Source of the DNA: Acridotheres tristis
Taxonomy: Eukaryota; Chordata; Aves; Passeriformes; Sturnidae
Direction of reading: 5' to 3'
NCBI GenBank assembly: GCA_037013685.1
Contig: CM072886.1
Span: 73,125,859-73,189,858, forward strand
DNA length: 64,000 nt
Numbering within the stretch: position 1 is the stretch's first letter; every line of letters begins with the position of its first letter. Positions 35,535-48,269 of this stretch are shown in pieces. A model generated the notes under the pieces. The model did no database searches, had not been told where the DNA came from, and saw only the letters and a program-made list of their open reading frames with translations. A program made the translations under genes and the position numbers.

Positions 35535-35553
35535 AAAAAAAAAAAAAAAAAAA
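35535..35553. repeat. 19-base A homopolymer
   Basis: A run of 19 A residues after 'gactgg'. Confidence 0.95.
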
Positions 35554-38500
35554 GCCTGCTTCATTTATCTTTTTTCAAATGAATATGCAACTACTCCCAT
35601 TTGCTTTGCAAAAAAGTTGCCCTTGAAATATCTGACTATTTAATTCAATCTTCTACATTGTTCAGTTTGTTTCAGTCAGACAAATAGTGCATGAAGTCTA
35701 GATTTAATTTCTTTATTCACTGAATCTATATGAGTGTAATATTTCTATTGAATACCTGTATAAGGTAATGTGAAGTGAGAGCAAGGTTTTCACTCAGGTG
35801 CACATTAGAATGCGCAAGAACATCTACAGAATGTGGCACATAGCACTGGTTAAATAAAAAGGTTTGACATATATTACATGATTAGAACATTATTTCGCTG
35901 CCAATATATTTAACTTCCTCAAAAGATTCAATCTGACAGACTAGTTTGTCTTGAGATAAAACAGGTATATTTGATTAGAGAAAATATTTTGGTATCTGTC
36001 AACTGAGCAGTTAGTGACTTTTATTTCTTTCAAATGATACATTAATCTGTCAACTACCTCAAAAGCCCTTAATTATTACTTGTTCTGACTCTTGATTTTG
36101 CTTAATTTTTCTGAATTTTGTTATGTAGACCACACTAAAGTGCAGATAGAAGAAATTATGGCCAGATTCTCAGACTTAGCATTTTATCCAAGCTAAGGTT
36201 TCATCAGTTTCAATGGAATTACTTATGGAATAAAGCACTGATATAATCTGAGTAAGAATGTGAGCCTCCTGTAATAAATCTGATGGTGATTTGCCAACAG
36301 CGATCTGTGTCTTTGTTGTACCCTACAGAATAACAAAACAGATTACCATCTGTTGCTGAATAAAAGGGGTATATAACATACAAGTCTGCTACTAGAATAG
36401 GATATGTCCTTCCTAACCCTGCTTCTTGATATCAGTAAGTAGCAGTAGATGGAGTGTGCAGATCAGATAAAATATCAGGTATTTGATAATTATGATATTA
36501 ATATATTCAGAAACATGGTAAAATCTGAAAAGCTACCAAATAGAGGCTTATCTTTCTTAATAACATGTCTTGCTCCACGTGGAATTGCAATATAATTTCC
36601 ATAATTTCTGAAAATCTCATCTTTAAAATGTTGAGACAGTCATGAATTAGCAGATGGATGTAATGGGATCTCCTCTGATCAGCCCCAGGTATTCAGTCTG
36701 ACCAAGCTTTATCAGAGCCTTTGTGGAATCTCATTCCACAGGCATGCCTTTTCTTCTGCTGCTTCTCTAAAGTTTGTCCTTGGCAAACCAGATAGGCTTT
36801 AACCCATAGGCTTATTATGGCATTCAACATTAGGAAAATAATCACTGTAGTATCAATTAATGAAATAAGAAAGAAGCTAGTTCTAATTTAGTCATCTCAT
36901 AAAACAAAATATGTTGATTGAACACAATTATTTAAAGGTGCCTCAGACTAGAAAATTGGGTCTGTGCCCTTTTATTTTCATTATGAAATATAAACAAAAT
37001 CAGAAAGTTTTTATTAGTCTTTAAATAAATGTTGCTTACGTTCACATTGAGTATTAAAGAAACCAAATTAATCTATTTCTTGGAACATTTTGAAGGCAAA
37101 CTAATTAATACCTTTGAGTAGCAGGCAGCGTGTTTTAATGTCAACCATCATGTAAAGAAGAGTAAAAATGTTCTCATGTCACTGATATGAGTCATACATA
37201 GGCATGAGTGTTGGACAGTTATTACCTGATACTTTTGCAGACAAACTCAACTTATTTCTAACATTGGTTGTGGAATATTTTTAAGCAGAATCTGACAATC
37301 GTACTGATCATGGCAACAAGACTGACAGAGAATAGCTTTACAAAAACTACACATAAAAGGTCTGAAGTTCTCATAAAATTGAAGTCAGACTTCAAACTTC
37401 TCACTTGGTCATACTGCTGAAGACATAATTCAGTTAGCAAGGACAAGTTAAAAAACCCAGGGGTATGGGTGAGTTACCTTCTAGTGTTTGCAGCCAGCCT
37501 GGAAACTGGTCCATAAATGGTCTAATAATTTACATGCTTATTTCTCAGCTAACCTGAAAGCATTTTCAATTGATTTTAGTGTGTTGAAATCTATGTGCTC
37601 ATTATTCTCTGTGCTATCAACATCTATAGCATTTCAGGACTAGGAGCAATAATGGTACCATTGCCATATTTTATGAGGCAATAATAATGACCCTAGTGAA
37701 GTTAAAAGGAAGAAATGTAATAAAAGGAAGGATATATGCCCAGGAGTGTAATCATGACCATTTTTTTCCTTATCCTGACTGAAGGAATATCTTTCTGTGA
37801 GCAGACAGATTTAGAAACAGTTCCTATGAAAGAGGAAGGTAAAGAAAAGGGCAGTGTGTGATAACAACTACTCCCTAGCTCTAAAGGGAATATTCTCAGC
37901 TGGATGGAAAAGGTGAAGATTACCATGCCATAAATTCTTAAAGACTCCAATTTTCTCCAGTGTTGTCACAAAACTCTCTCTGTTTGTTGAATAAGGAAAT
38001 TACAACTTTAAGTCGCTGGAAACTGTCACTGCCAGCAAGGATGCCAGTTACATTTTTGGAGCAGTCTCTTACTACACCATCTGGATGCCTTTAGTACAAA
38101 GCCCAAACATGAAATCACATGGGACCACATTTGTAACAGACATACTTATTTGAGAATAGGAAATATTTTACAATATTTATGTAGTGAGGTTTTTTTTTTC
38201 CTCCATACAGAAATACTCAACGAAATATTTCATAATATACAAATAAACTGGATTTCTCATTTTTCCTAACTCAGTTCTTCATCTGATCTTTCTTAGAGAT
38301 TTTTCATAGTACATGGGATGTAGATGACAGGATGTCACATCATAGTTTTAAGATTGTGAGGCATACAGAGAATAACCAGGGATTGCTTCCTTATTTTTTC
38401 CAGTGTGACAGCTGTACTCTCTACACTGCAGTCTTATGTTCATATTTACATAAATGTTAAATATTTTACTGTCTGGTGTTAAATTTTTTGCTAACATTTT

Positions 38501-38652
38501 CACAGTACACCTTTTTCTCCTTCTAGAAGTATACAATAAAAATACATGTTCAAACCAAATATAAATTTAATTTGAAACTTTTTGCTCAAATATTACCAAT
38601 TCTTTTCAAAGCGTTGACTATCGCTAATGAAAAGTTGGAATCTGTGGCTTTG

Positions 38653-38692
38653 AAGTATTGAAGACTTCAGTCTTCAAAGTAGTTGAATACTT
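38653..38692. repeat. Imperfect inverted repeat
   Basis: gaagact-tc-agtcttc (38660-38675) is a perfect 7-bp stem. An outer 7-bp pair, aagtatt (38653-38659) with aatactt (38686-38692), is separated on one side by ten unpaired bases. It is short enough to be chance. Confidence 0.6.
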
Positions 38693-40220
38693 GATGACTG
38701 AGGCTTGTATCAGTTACAATCACATGATACAACAGCAGTTTTTTGCAATAATATATAGTTTATGCAACTTCCATGCTCAGCATCTGTTCTGAGGTTAGTC
38801 TAAATAGGTGTGAATATTAATTCACTATGATGGGGTATTACTGCTGAATTTTCAGTTATGCAAGCAGGATCACAGTTTTTCTTAGTTCTACCTCTTACCT
38901 GTAGTCTTTCCATATGCAAAACCAGCAAGAATAAAACATTATAATATTACTGTTAAACACTGTTTATCTTCATTATAAATTCCAAATTGATTCTCACTTA
39001 GGTAAATAGTTCTATTATGAAGTCATAATAAAACTTTGAAGAGACTTCTGATTTTTCTGTATGTTCCTGTGTCATATAAAATATTTGGTGGTTAATACAA
39101 ATTGCTACGATTAGACCTTTAAGCAGAAATCACTTCTACCTCCTATATATTTTCATTGCTGTAACTATAATCAAAGTATTGTTTATGTTTGTGTTTTTTT
39201 CTTGGGGAAATCTAATCTGAAAATATATGAGGCTTTTTTTGGTGAGATATAGTTCACTAATAAGTCCTGGAAAGAAAATCATATACAGGCTATCTTAAAC
39301 CAGAAGATATTAAGCTTTCTGGAAGACATATTAGCTCTGGGTGGTTTTCGGATTATTTCAGTTTTTCTTGTTTCAAGTAATCGAAAGTTACTGCACAACA
39401 TGGTGTGTAGTTTTTTGTACAGACTTAAATGTTACACTCAAACGTGGTCCAAACCTATGTATAGAGGAACATTATGTTCTTTTGTAAGTCCTCAGTTCAA
39501 AATATACAAAAAATAATACTTCAATCTGTGTATTACCACAGCTGTAGTTCCTTTGAAATTGATGTACCTGTATCCATGTAGACAATAAGACAAAAGGAAA
39601 AATTGCATAGCTGTTTGCAGTGTGACAGGATGCTTTATGAAACAGTAGGATACAGAAATATGTTACTCAAATAAAGCTATTTCTGTGGCTAATTCTGACA
39701 AAACCAGAAGAAATAAGATTTGCAGATTTGTGTCTTAACAGCAATGTAATTTTGTTTCAGAATCACAATCTTGAATTGCCAGTGCATCCTACTGTGCCAG
39801 TAGAATTTTCAGTTTTACTGAAATTGCACTTTAGGGGAAGAAAAAAAGTAGGAACCCAGAAAATTATTTTTGCATACAGACAACATTACTTATCTCTGGA
39901 AAAAAAGGATCAGAATATTTTTGATATATTTGTTACATAGGTATTGAATTTAGAACTGAATGTTTTGTGTAAGAATGGAAAATAAATTCTGGGCTTTCAT
40001 CTCCTCTAGCTCCTCCCTTTGTTCTTCATTTGCATTAGATTGAATTAATATTTCAGTTAATGAGAAACAATGGAGAAGTGGATCTCTGTCTCATTTATTA
40101 ACTTTGTTATGATGACTGAGCACTAATGGAGTATCTGGAATTATCAGTTATATAATAAGAATAAAATTATGTGATAAAGGTATTTAAAAGAAATGCAGAG
40201 TATTTTGAGAATAAGAATCA

Positions 40221-40244
40221 TTTCTTCTCCGAGCGGAGAAGAAA
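40221..40244. repeat. 24-bp near-perfect palindrome
   Basis: tttcttctccg (40221-40231), a two-base centre (ag), then cggagaagaaa (40234-40244) form an 11-bp perfect inverted repeat. It holds two CpG sites in CpG-poor surroundings. A self-complementary protein-binding site is possible, but no known motif is recognised. Confidence 0.85.
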
Positions 40245-42194
40245 ATGTGTGTTTCCAAATAAGGGGAAAAAAATAAGAAGGAGAAAAGCTTAATTATGCT
40301 TTTATGCTTTACTGCCTTTTTCTGACTGTATCAGCAGCTATCAGCTCCAAGCTGGACATCAGCAGATAAGTTCTCTGTTACTTTCAATGCTTTCGCACCT
40401 CATATTTTTTGAAAAATAAGGTTTAAAATTGTGTAAAAATTTATCTCAAGTCAAGAAGTTTCCTCAAAATACCATTTTCAAAGTTACAGGAAAAAAAAAT
40501 AATAACCTGTGGTTTGCAATGTCAAATAAAATGAATGGGTAGGACAAGCAGATGTTAGGCTCCTCTGAAAATCAGTTTATCAACCTCAGTGTCTATTGTC
40601 TTCCATAAATGTAAAAAAGGAATAACAGAAATGCCCTACAATTTGGTGGATTTATGCATAATTCACTGAAATTTCTAAGATGCTTAGATACTGTGGTGAT
40701 GAATACTTACAGCTACAAAGATAAATAGTAGAAGTAAGCAGAATTAATTACTAATTTATGTGATGTTATTTATCTTTTCACTTGTATCTGCTGAAAAGGA
40801 CTAAACATTAGATGGGTTTGAACAGCAAAATAACTAGTATTCTTCTTCTTGAAAAATGCAGTATACAGAATTTAACAGCTGAATCTAAAGTGTTTGTGAC
40901 TATGTATAAAACAAATTTTGTCTTCTTTAATGTGCAGACAAGTTCAGTTAATAGTACTGATAGCTATGAATTTCAGGTATTAGATATACAATAATAAACG
41001 TACATATCATTAATTTTTAATTTTAGTTTCCTACTTTATGTTGCATAAGAGGCAGAGACTGAAGAGATTTACTTCTGCTTTAGTCTCTGCTTAGATGTTA
41101 TGTGCAGTATCAAATCAAAATCTTCTTGTGTTTTCTCATCTGGGAGAAATTCATAATGTTATTTGGAAGACATTCTCTCAGTGGTTTGACTTTTTATGCC
41201 TCCTTTTCATATTTGCTTCTTCATTGAAAACGGCTTTAGAAGAATTATAGCATGAAAGAGTAGAGTTCTCATCCCCACCAAAAAAAGGCTTTGAAGTACT
41301 ATGTCACTACTGAATAGCACCAGGATGGACTTGGAAATAAGGCATGGCACTTGAATGAGAGATGTGGACCAGAGACACAAAGAAAGATTATATCCTTCTT
41401 CACCTCTTCCACATCAAATGACACTTTCACATTTTGTACTAGTCACAAAAACAGACTCCTTGCTTCCAGCCTTTCTCTTTCTTCCTGTCTTGTCTGTCAT
41501 CCTCCCTCTGAAACACTATGTAGACATTCTGTTTCACAGCCTTGGACAAATTAAGTCATCTTACCTGTAAAAACATAGATAATTTGCAGTAGTTGAAATG
41601 GAATTAATCAGATTGCTAGGGTAGTACTTGTTGACTTTCACACCTTTCAGTTTCTTCTTTCCTCTCATGGTATGGCCATTAATGACCTTTCCTCTGAGCT
41701 AACTTCATCTTGAATGAAAAGTGCAGAATTCTCTGGCTGAATAGTCTGGCAACAGCTTCATTGTTCTAGTACAATAGGTCAGATACTCTTGATTTTTGAG
41801 TGTGGTGTACTGCTGTTTATCTTTGGCTTCAGCTATAGCTGGCTTCCTTTTTTAATTGTGGCAGATAATATCTAATTTGTAGCACTTTAATTGTCTGTAG
41901 ACATATTATCACAATTCATGTAAATTATGTGAAAATATTTTGTCTGTTCACAATGAAGGAACAAAGATGTCAGCAAATATGCTCTTTAGAATAGTAGCCA
42001 TCATTCTGTAGGGGTTGTTTGCAAGCCTACAACATTTTAGAGCAACTATAATAGGTTAAAAGGTATTAGATTTTACTTGTGGGAAAATATTCAAACATCT
42101 CTACTCATTCTGAACATCTAGTCTTCAGTTTTGACTGTTTCTATGTGAATCCACTTCCCTTGTGAATCTGCTTCTATCCATATTTCAGTAACAG

Positions 42195-42750
42195 TGACGA
42201 GCCGCTCAGCACTCAGTTTGGGTTGTCCTCATGTAATGGAATTGACTCCTTTCCACTGCGTGTCAGAGAGAAAAAAAAGGCAAATTATAAGATTCATGGA
42301 TTGGGAAAAAAACAGTCTAATGAGGGGGGACAAAACGTACATGTGAAAGGAGATAAAAAAATGACTTATTTGCTTCTTCCCATGAGCAGACAGAGGTCTA
42401 ACCACTTCATGGAAAGCAGGATTTCAGGCTGCATAACAGTCACGTGGAAAGAAAATGCTTTAACCATCAACATCTCTGCTTTTTATTTTTCTTTCCTTAA
42501 ACTTTTATTGCTGAACACAAGATCATATGGTACAAAATATTGCTTGATCACTTGTTGCAGTTGTGTCCTCCCAGCCTCTTGCTCACCTCCAGCATACTCA
42601 CTGGAGAAGCAGACTGGGAGCAAGACAAAGCCTTGACTCCGTGCAAGTACTGTTGAACCATAGACAAAACACCGTTTAATCACAAGCAAAGCACAGCACA
42701 GTACTGGCTGCTGAGAGGTTACTGCCATCCCAGCCAGGTCTGCAATAGGT
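42195..42750 (-). mobile_element. ERV LTR, family A, diverged
   Basis: It follows the order of family A on the minus strand. Plus-strand landmarks are a 'cagtctaatga' step (42313), 'tcttcccatgagcagacagagg' (42375, read in two parts), 'gatcatatggtac' (42521) where other copies have 'tcatatggtctgg', 'gtgtcctcccagcctcttg' (42563), 'ccttgactccgtgcaag' (42630), 'cacagcacagtactggctgctga' (42690, in parts), and a 'ccatcccagcca' end. It is more diverged than the 10516 and 58831 copies, and its left edge is uncertain by tens of bases. The 137-codon (plus) and 120-codon (minus) open frames here are LTR by-products. Confidence 0.6.
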
Positions 42751-43456
42751 GGAGACCAGCAGAAGACTAGAAGGGTCACTGATTCTTTCCCTTTGACAGT
42801 TCTGGCTTCATGCTTGCTGAATACATTAAAAGGCAGATAGGACATGAATTTTCAGAACAATTTTCTTTCTCAGGCCCTGCTGTTAAAATAATTTTGTTTC
42901 ACCTTGGACACTGCAGTATTGGGAATGGCAAGGGAGATATTAAAAAGACAGTCTCTTCAGTAAGTACTCTGTGCTCTCTGTAATAGTTTTCAAGGACTGT
43001 TCCTCTAGCATAGTGCCACAGAATGTAAGCAACTACTATATATGTAGCATTGCATTTGACATTTTCAGTTCTATGTGTATCTTTAAATGTAGGTACAAAC
43101 TGGTAACATTAATTAAAGAACAGTGGCACTTCTCCTTCCCAGCACAGAGCCAGGGCTCCATTTCAGAATCATATCAATGGGGGGTGAGGGAGATCACCAG
43201 CTGGGCTGGAGACTCTCAAACCACAGAGGAGTTAGATGAGGTATCTTATCAAAACAGGATGAGTTCCACTTGTCGGTTATCTAGACAGTGTGGATTGACT
43301 ACAGCATGAAGTAAAATATCAGAGATTTTAAATGCACAATGGCTTCTACAAATTTAAATTATGTTAAAAATCAAAAAGTGGAAGACCACATTCCTATAAC
43401 TATATTGTTGCAAGCATTTTGGATGGATCCTCATTGGGTACTGTATCATGTTTCTA
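42751..43456. other. Noncoding stretch between two LTRs
   Basis: No element recognised. A 112-codon open frame (42971-43309, plus) has no known domain and is probably chance. Confidence 0.45.
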
Positions 43457-44503
43457 TGGTTGGGTTTTGGTAGTGGGGGGGACTACAGGGGTGACATCAG
43501 TGAGACAGGGTCAGAAGTTTCTGCCATGTCTGACAGAGCCAATGCCAGCTCCAGGACAGACCTGCTTCTGGCCAAGGCCAAGCCAGATGGTGATAGCCCC
43601 TCTGGAGTCACATATCTAAGAGGTAAGAGAAGAAAAAGTATTGAGCAATTTTAATTGGGGCCAGAGAAGAGTGGGGTAAGAACATGTGAGAGGAACAACT
43701 CTCCACACACCAAGGTCAGTGCAGAAGGAAGAGGAGGAGGTGCTCCAGGCACTGGAGCTGAGATTCCCCTGCAGCCCATGGTGCAGCCCATGGTGAAGCA
43801 GCTGTGCCCCTGCAGCCCTTGGAGACCCATGGGGGATGCAGAGATCCACCCACAGCCTGTGGAGAAGACCCACACTGGAGCAAATGGATTCCTGAGAGGA
43901 AGTTGTGACCCTGTGGGGGACCTGCAGACCCGCGGGGAGAGGATTCCATGCTGGAGATGTTTTACTGGTAGGATTTGTGATTTTGTGGGGTACCCACACA
44001 GGTGCTGGCTGTGCCTGAAGGACTGCATCCTGTGGAAGAATGACCCATATTGCAGAAGTTTGTGAAGAATTGTTGCCTGTGGGATGGAGTCATGTTGGAG
44101 AAGTTCATGCAGAACTGTCTCCTATGTAAGGGACCCCATGCTGAAGCTGGGGAAGACTCCTTTCCCTGAGCAATGGTAGAAAAAAATGCGTGATAGACTG
44201 ACCCTAACTCCCATTCCCTGTCTCCCTGCACTACTGATGGGGAGGAGGTAGATCTGGGAAGGAGGGAGGAGTCAGGGAGAAGATTTTTAAGATGTATTTT
44301 CTTCTCTTTATCCTACTCTAATTTGCTGGTAATAAATTCAATTAATACCCCTAAGTTCAGCCTGTTCTGTGACTGTAATCAATGAGTGATCTCTCCCTGT
44401 CCTTATTTCCACTCATGACCCTTTAACTGTATTTTCTGTCCCCTGTCCAGCTGCAGAAGGAGGTGATTGCATCCTGGCATCCATCCAGGGTCAACACACC
44501 ATA
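43457..44503 (+). mobile_element. ERV LTR, family B (uninterrupted solo)
   Basis: At 1047 bp this is the most complete family B copy here and the reference for the other two. It begins tggttgggttttggtag and ends 'ggtcaacacaccata'. It contains 'ggccagagaagag' (43661), one copy of the 40-bp unit that is expanded at 48642 ('catgggggatgcagagatcc', about 43828), 'aataaattcaat' with AATAAA (44331), and the 'gatctctccctgtccttat' tract (44390). No matching target duplication is evident at its edges. Many overlapping open frames on both strands (43419-44231) reflect its GC-rich, stop-poor composition and not genes. Confidence 0.85.
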
Positions 44504-45640
44504 GTCTTTTTGGTGTTGAAAACTGGGAATGAAACAGGGACCTTTAGGGACCTTGGAATTTTTGGTTTGTTTAGATATTCTAATAACAAATAAAATATTC
44601 ATCATTTATATGTTGTGTTAACCACAAGATAAATTTCATTGACACCATTTGTAAAGTTTAAAGTTAGATTGGCCTCTAAACATACCATTGTTAAACATTT
44701 TCTTTTTGTGCCAGTCTTTCTCTGTTTGTCTGTCTCCCAAATTCCATATCTTTTTTTACTTCTTCCAAAAGAATTAACTGCTAACAAAAGCTCTTAGGTT
44801 TGTCAGCTAAACTTCACAGACAGTTTAACAAGCTACTTATTACAAATCTTCTTAGAGAATATCTTATTTAAAATTACATAGTTTGCATTTGAATTTATTA
44901 TGCTGAAGCAACGTTAGTTTACAGGTCTACAGGAATAAGAATAATAACAAAAAATAAATGTAAGCTGTGCAATGAACATCTCTTCATTTTCATGAAGAAA
45001 AAGCTAGAGTTTAAAGATCAATTGTTGACAGAAACATGATTTCTGATCAAACATCTAGAGGAAATCCTGAGTTAAAAGATGTCTTTTGTTAAGTATCTTA
45101 CAAGAAATAGCCATACACTTGCATAGCTAATCCAAGTTACTGATCTTCAAAAAGACATGACAACATAACATATGGGCTGTAACTTGTTAAAATGCCCATA
45201 AATCATTATGACATGAATAATAAACTTAGCTAAATGCATGGTTGTCAGTTCTATAGGATTTAAAAGTGCATTTGAAGGGTTTAATTTAAAGGGTTCATAT
45301 AAATATCCCTAAGGCCTCACATTAATGCACAAGTTATTTTGCAAATTTGCTTTTTAAATTGCCAGTGACAGCAAAAAGAGATTTTTTTTTTTCCTTTGGA
45401 TAAAACCTTTATACAAATGCTGTAAAACCTTCATGCCATGGTGACTAAGACTAGATCTAATGAAGAAATTAAGCACCTACAACTTAGGTCCTACAATGTT
45501 TTAATGATTAGCCCCTCCTCATTAACAGAAGTCCAGAAATTGATACTGAGTTTGCTTCAAATAAACAGGGCATTCAGATTCGACAGCATTTGTTTGAAAA
45601 TCTAGATATTCATCAGGGAATTTCAGTTGGTTTTGATTCA
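44504..45640. other. AT-rich noncoding stretch
   Basis: No gene or element recognised. Open frames at 44423-44787 partly overlap the LTR end and show no domain. Confidence 0.5.
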
Positions 45641-46270
45641 CTCTGAAACCACAGGATGATAGGATGCTAGGAAAATTGTTCAGACAAAGTTGTTCAGGGC
45701 TTTATCCTGAAAATTTTGAATCTTGAAAATCTTCAAGAATGGAGACAGCACAGCCTCTCTGGACTGCCTCTTCTGAAAACAGCCAACTGCTTGGCTGTCT
45801 TCAGGGTGAAACAGAGTTTCCTTACAAAATACTGTTTTTCTCTGTGCTTGCTGTGTGCATTTCCCTGCTGTGCACCACAGTGAAGGTGACTCCATCTTGT
45901 CAATAAACTATACAGAGATACCAGCAGGCTGCATTTATTTCCACCCAAGGCCATTTCTCCTCCAGGCTGAGCAAGCCTGGTCCCTCAGACTCTCCTCAGA
46001 GGAAAAGTGTCACAAACCTCAGCCAACCTGAGCCCTCCTTCCTGTGCTGGAAGCATCCCACAGCTTGGAGAATACAGATGGGAACTTAGGAGTGCTGAGC
46101 AGAGGAGGATGTTCCTTCCCCTCAGAGTCCTGGCTCTGTCCCTGTGAATAACTCCCAGGGTGATGCTGGCCATCTCTGCACCTGGGCACACTGCTGGCTC
46201 ATGCTAAGCTGATGTTTTCCAAAACCTACAGATTCTTTCCATCTGCCTGTGCCCATGCTCCCTTGCCAAG
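45641..46270 (-). mobile_element. CR1 LINE 3' fragment
   Basis: Read on the plus strand, 'aatggagacagcacagcctctctggactgcc' (45738, quoted here only as its first 20 bases aatggagacagcacagcctc) begins a block typical of CR1 ORF2 C-terminal DNA in reverse. It is followed by an 'aaactat..agataccagcaggc' region, 'cttaggagtgctgagcagagg' (46085) and 'ccagggtgatgctggccat' (46153). The far end, 'gcacactgctggctcatgct' (46186), is the reverse of the ORF2 step that encodes the VDEKLDM-like peptide. The 3' tail side (left, 45650) holds diverged 'aggatgataggatgc' repeats. Open frames at 45680-46191 belong to this repeat. Confidence 0.75.
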
Positions 46271-48269
46271 GGAAGCACTGACTTTGTTGTAAAGTTCAGT
46301 ATTATGAACTCACTGAAATAATACACCAAGTATTACTTTCTGAAAGACCGAGAATGAGAATAAGATCATTAAATCCCCAGATGAAAATGGAATCCATTGC
46401 TGATAGATGTTCTCGCTAGCAGAGTATTGAACTGCAATCACATACTTTCTGAATTTTTGGTGTGATGCTTTAATTCTGTCTAAATCCCATTTTAGGTTAA
46501 TATATCTTTTACTAAAAGATTATTGATAGCTTCCAAACATGTGGTCTTAGAGAAGAACATTCTCCAGACTGTGTTATGTTCAAACCTATTCCAGCACCAC
46601 ACTGTTCTTAGTTTAAATCAAGTCTTCAAGGATTTTTCCTTTGTTGTTGCTTTACAGTTGTGCTTGTCTAACAGTGTTGGTTTTCCTCAGACAGTTTTCT
46701 GGCAAGGCATATCACTCTGGTCCACCTCAGCTATCAATAAATGAGGATGAAGCATTTCTGCATCCATTCTAAAAGCAAAGTACACCGCTGGGATTTAGCC
46801 TTCCACAGGAAATTTATTTCTGGAGTTACCCAGAAATGAACAGATAAATATACTGCCACTGTTCAAAGAAATGAAAAAAACAGAAAATTTATTAATTTTC
46901 ATAACCAGTTTTAGATATGAGGAACAACATAACCTTTCAAAAGGAATCTAAAATTCTTCTCTGCTTAAATTAAAATCATCTGTCTGTCATTGTGTTCAAA
47001 TAGTGTAGAATATAAATGAAATTTGAGTAAGTTTGGGGGTTTTTTGTAGGTTTTGTTGGTTTGTTTTGTTGGGTTTTTTAAGCTGAAGGTAATTCTCAGA
47101 GAGGACTTTACAAAGAAAGGAAAGATTGAATAGAATGAAATGCTGGGATCAGAAAATGTCATAATGGAGCATTCTTTGTTCATTATTTTTACCAATTTTT
47201 TCTTCTCTTCCTGACATCTGCAGAAAAATCCTGGATGTTTTAAGGTATTTGTTGTGTCTTGTATTGAAAATGAAAAATGGTAGACTGGTCCATCAGTTTT
47301 CAAGCAAAACAGATATTTCAGTACCTGGGGTTTTTTTGTGTCAAATATTATTTTTTATTGATGGTATCTGACAATTCCTGAGCCCATGTTAATAAATGAA
47401 AGCAATTGAAACTTTATCAAAGTCTTTGCAGGATTTGTTGAAATGTTATAAAGCATGGCCAGGTTTTTGTCACTACTCTTTCAATAATGAGATTTTGGTT
47501 ACAGATGTGGAATACTAAAAATCAATATAATGTGGAATACTCAAACAGGCTAGTGTCAAATGAAGAAAAAAATATGAACAAAGAAAATGGAATTTAAATC
47601 TTCAAATAAAAAGAACCTAGTAAGTCATCAAGGGAATGGCATATGCCAATTAAAAAGGAGATGAAGGAAATACTTCAAAAAAGAGAAACCTCCAAATTTC
47701 AGTGGTCTAAAGGTTTTTTAAGTAGGCCAATAGAATATTGTTATAGAAGTATTCGATACCATTGTGAAATAATAGAAAAACAATGAAAGACTTATTCAGT
47801 TTTTGATGCTAAGTCCAACAAGAACACATTATTATTGTACATGATTTTACAAATGTGTTTATTTTACCAGAAATTTCAGTGTCTAAATGTTTTGCATTTT
47901 GCAATAGGCTCCTTGGCTGATAAAGCACCACTTCCTGTTCACCTATGCTTTGGATTTGACATAGGCTGTTGATGTGAAACTTGGGGTTTTTTGTTGTTTT
48001 TTAGCCAGCGTATATACAGTAAAAAGTACTTACTTATTTTTCTTACAGAAATTTAATTTGTTAATTTGTTACCTTTTTTTTTGCTTATCTGGGCTCATTT
48101 AAGCAAAGCTGACCCATGGGTTTGGAATTTTTTCCCCCTAGTTCAAGTTCTTGTCAAATTAGAAGTTTGTAATGTCATTAAAATATGATAATACGATATT
48201 CTTTTCCCTGCTCTCCTACTCTCCTAACCAATTTAGTATTCAAATTTTATGCTTAAAAGTGAAACTGGT
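46271..48269. other. AT-rich noncoding stretch
   Basis: Nothing recognised beyond T/G-rich tracts (47033-47080) and a near repeat of 'atgtggaatact' at about 47505-47540. Open frames such as 46965-47303 look like chance. Confidence 0.5.

Larger units (their letters stand above)
30680..42194. other. 11.5-kb stretch without recognised mobile elements
   Basis: I recognise no LTR, CR1 or SINE and no coding exon across this AT-rich stretch, the longest such run in the window. It has a 19-base A run at 35535-35553, a hairpin at 38653-38692 and a palindrome at 40221-40244. Open frames such as 32006-32302, 33931-34215 and 41351-41570 look like chance. Conserved regulatory elements could lie here but cannot be seen from one sequence. 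Confidence 0.5.

Noticed and set aside
42223..42845. 137-codon (plus) and 120-codon (minus) open frames
   Set aside because: Both fall in a diverged family A LTR in which other copies are not open in the same way.
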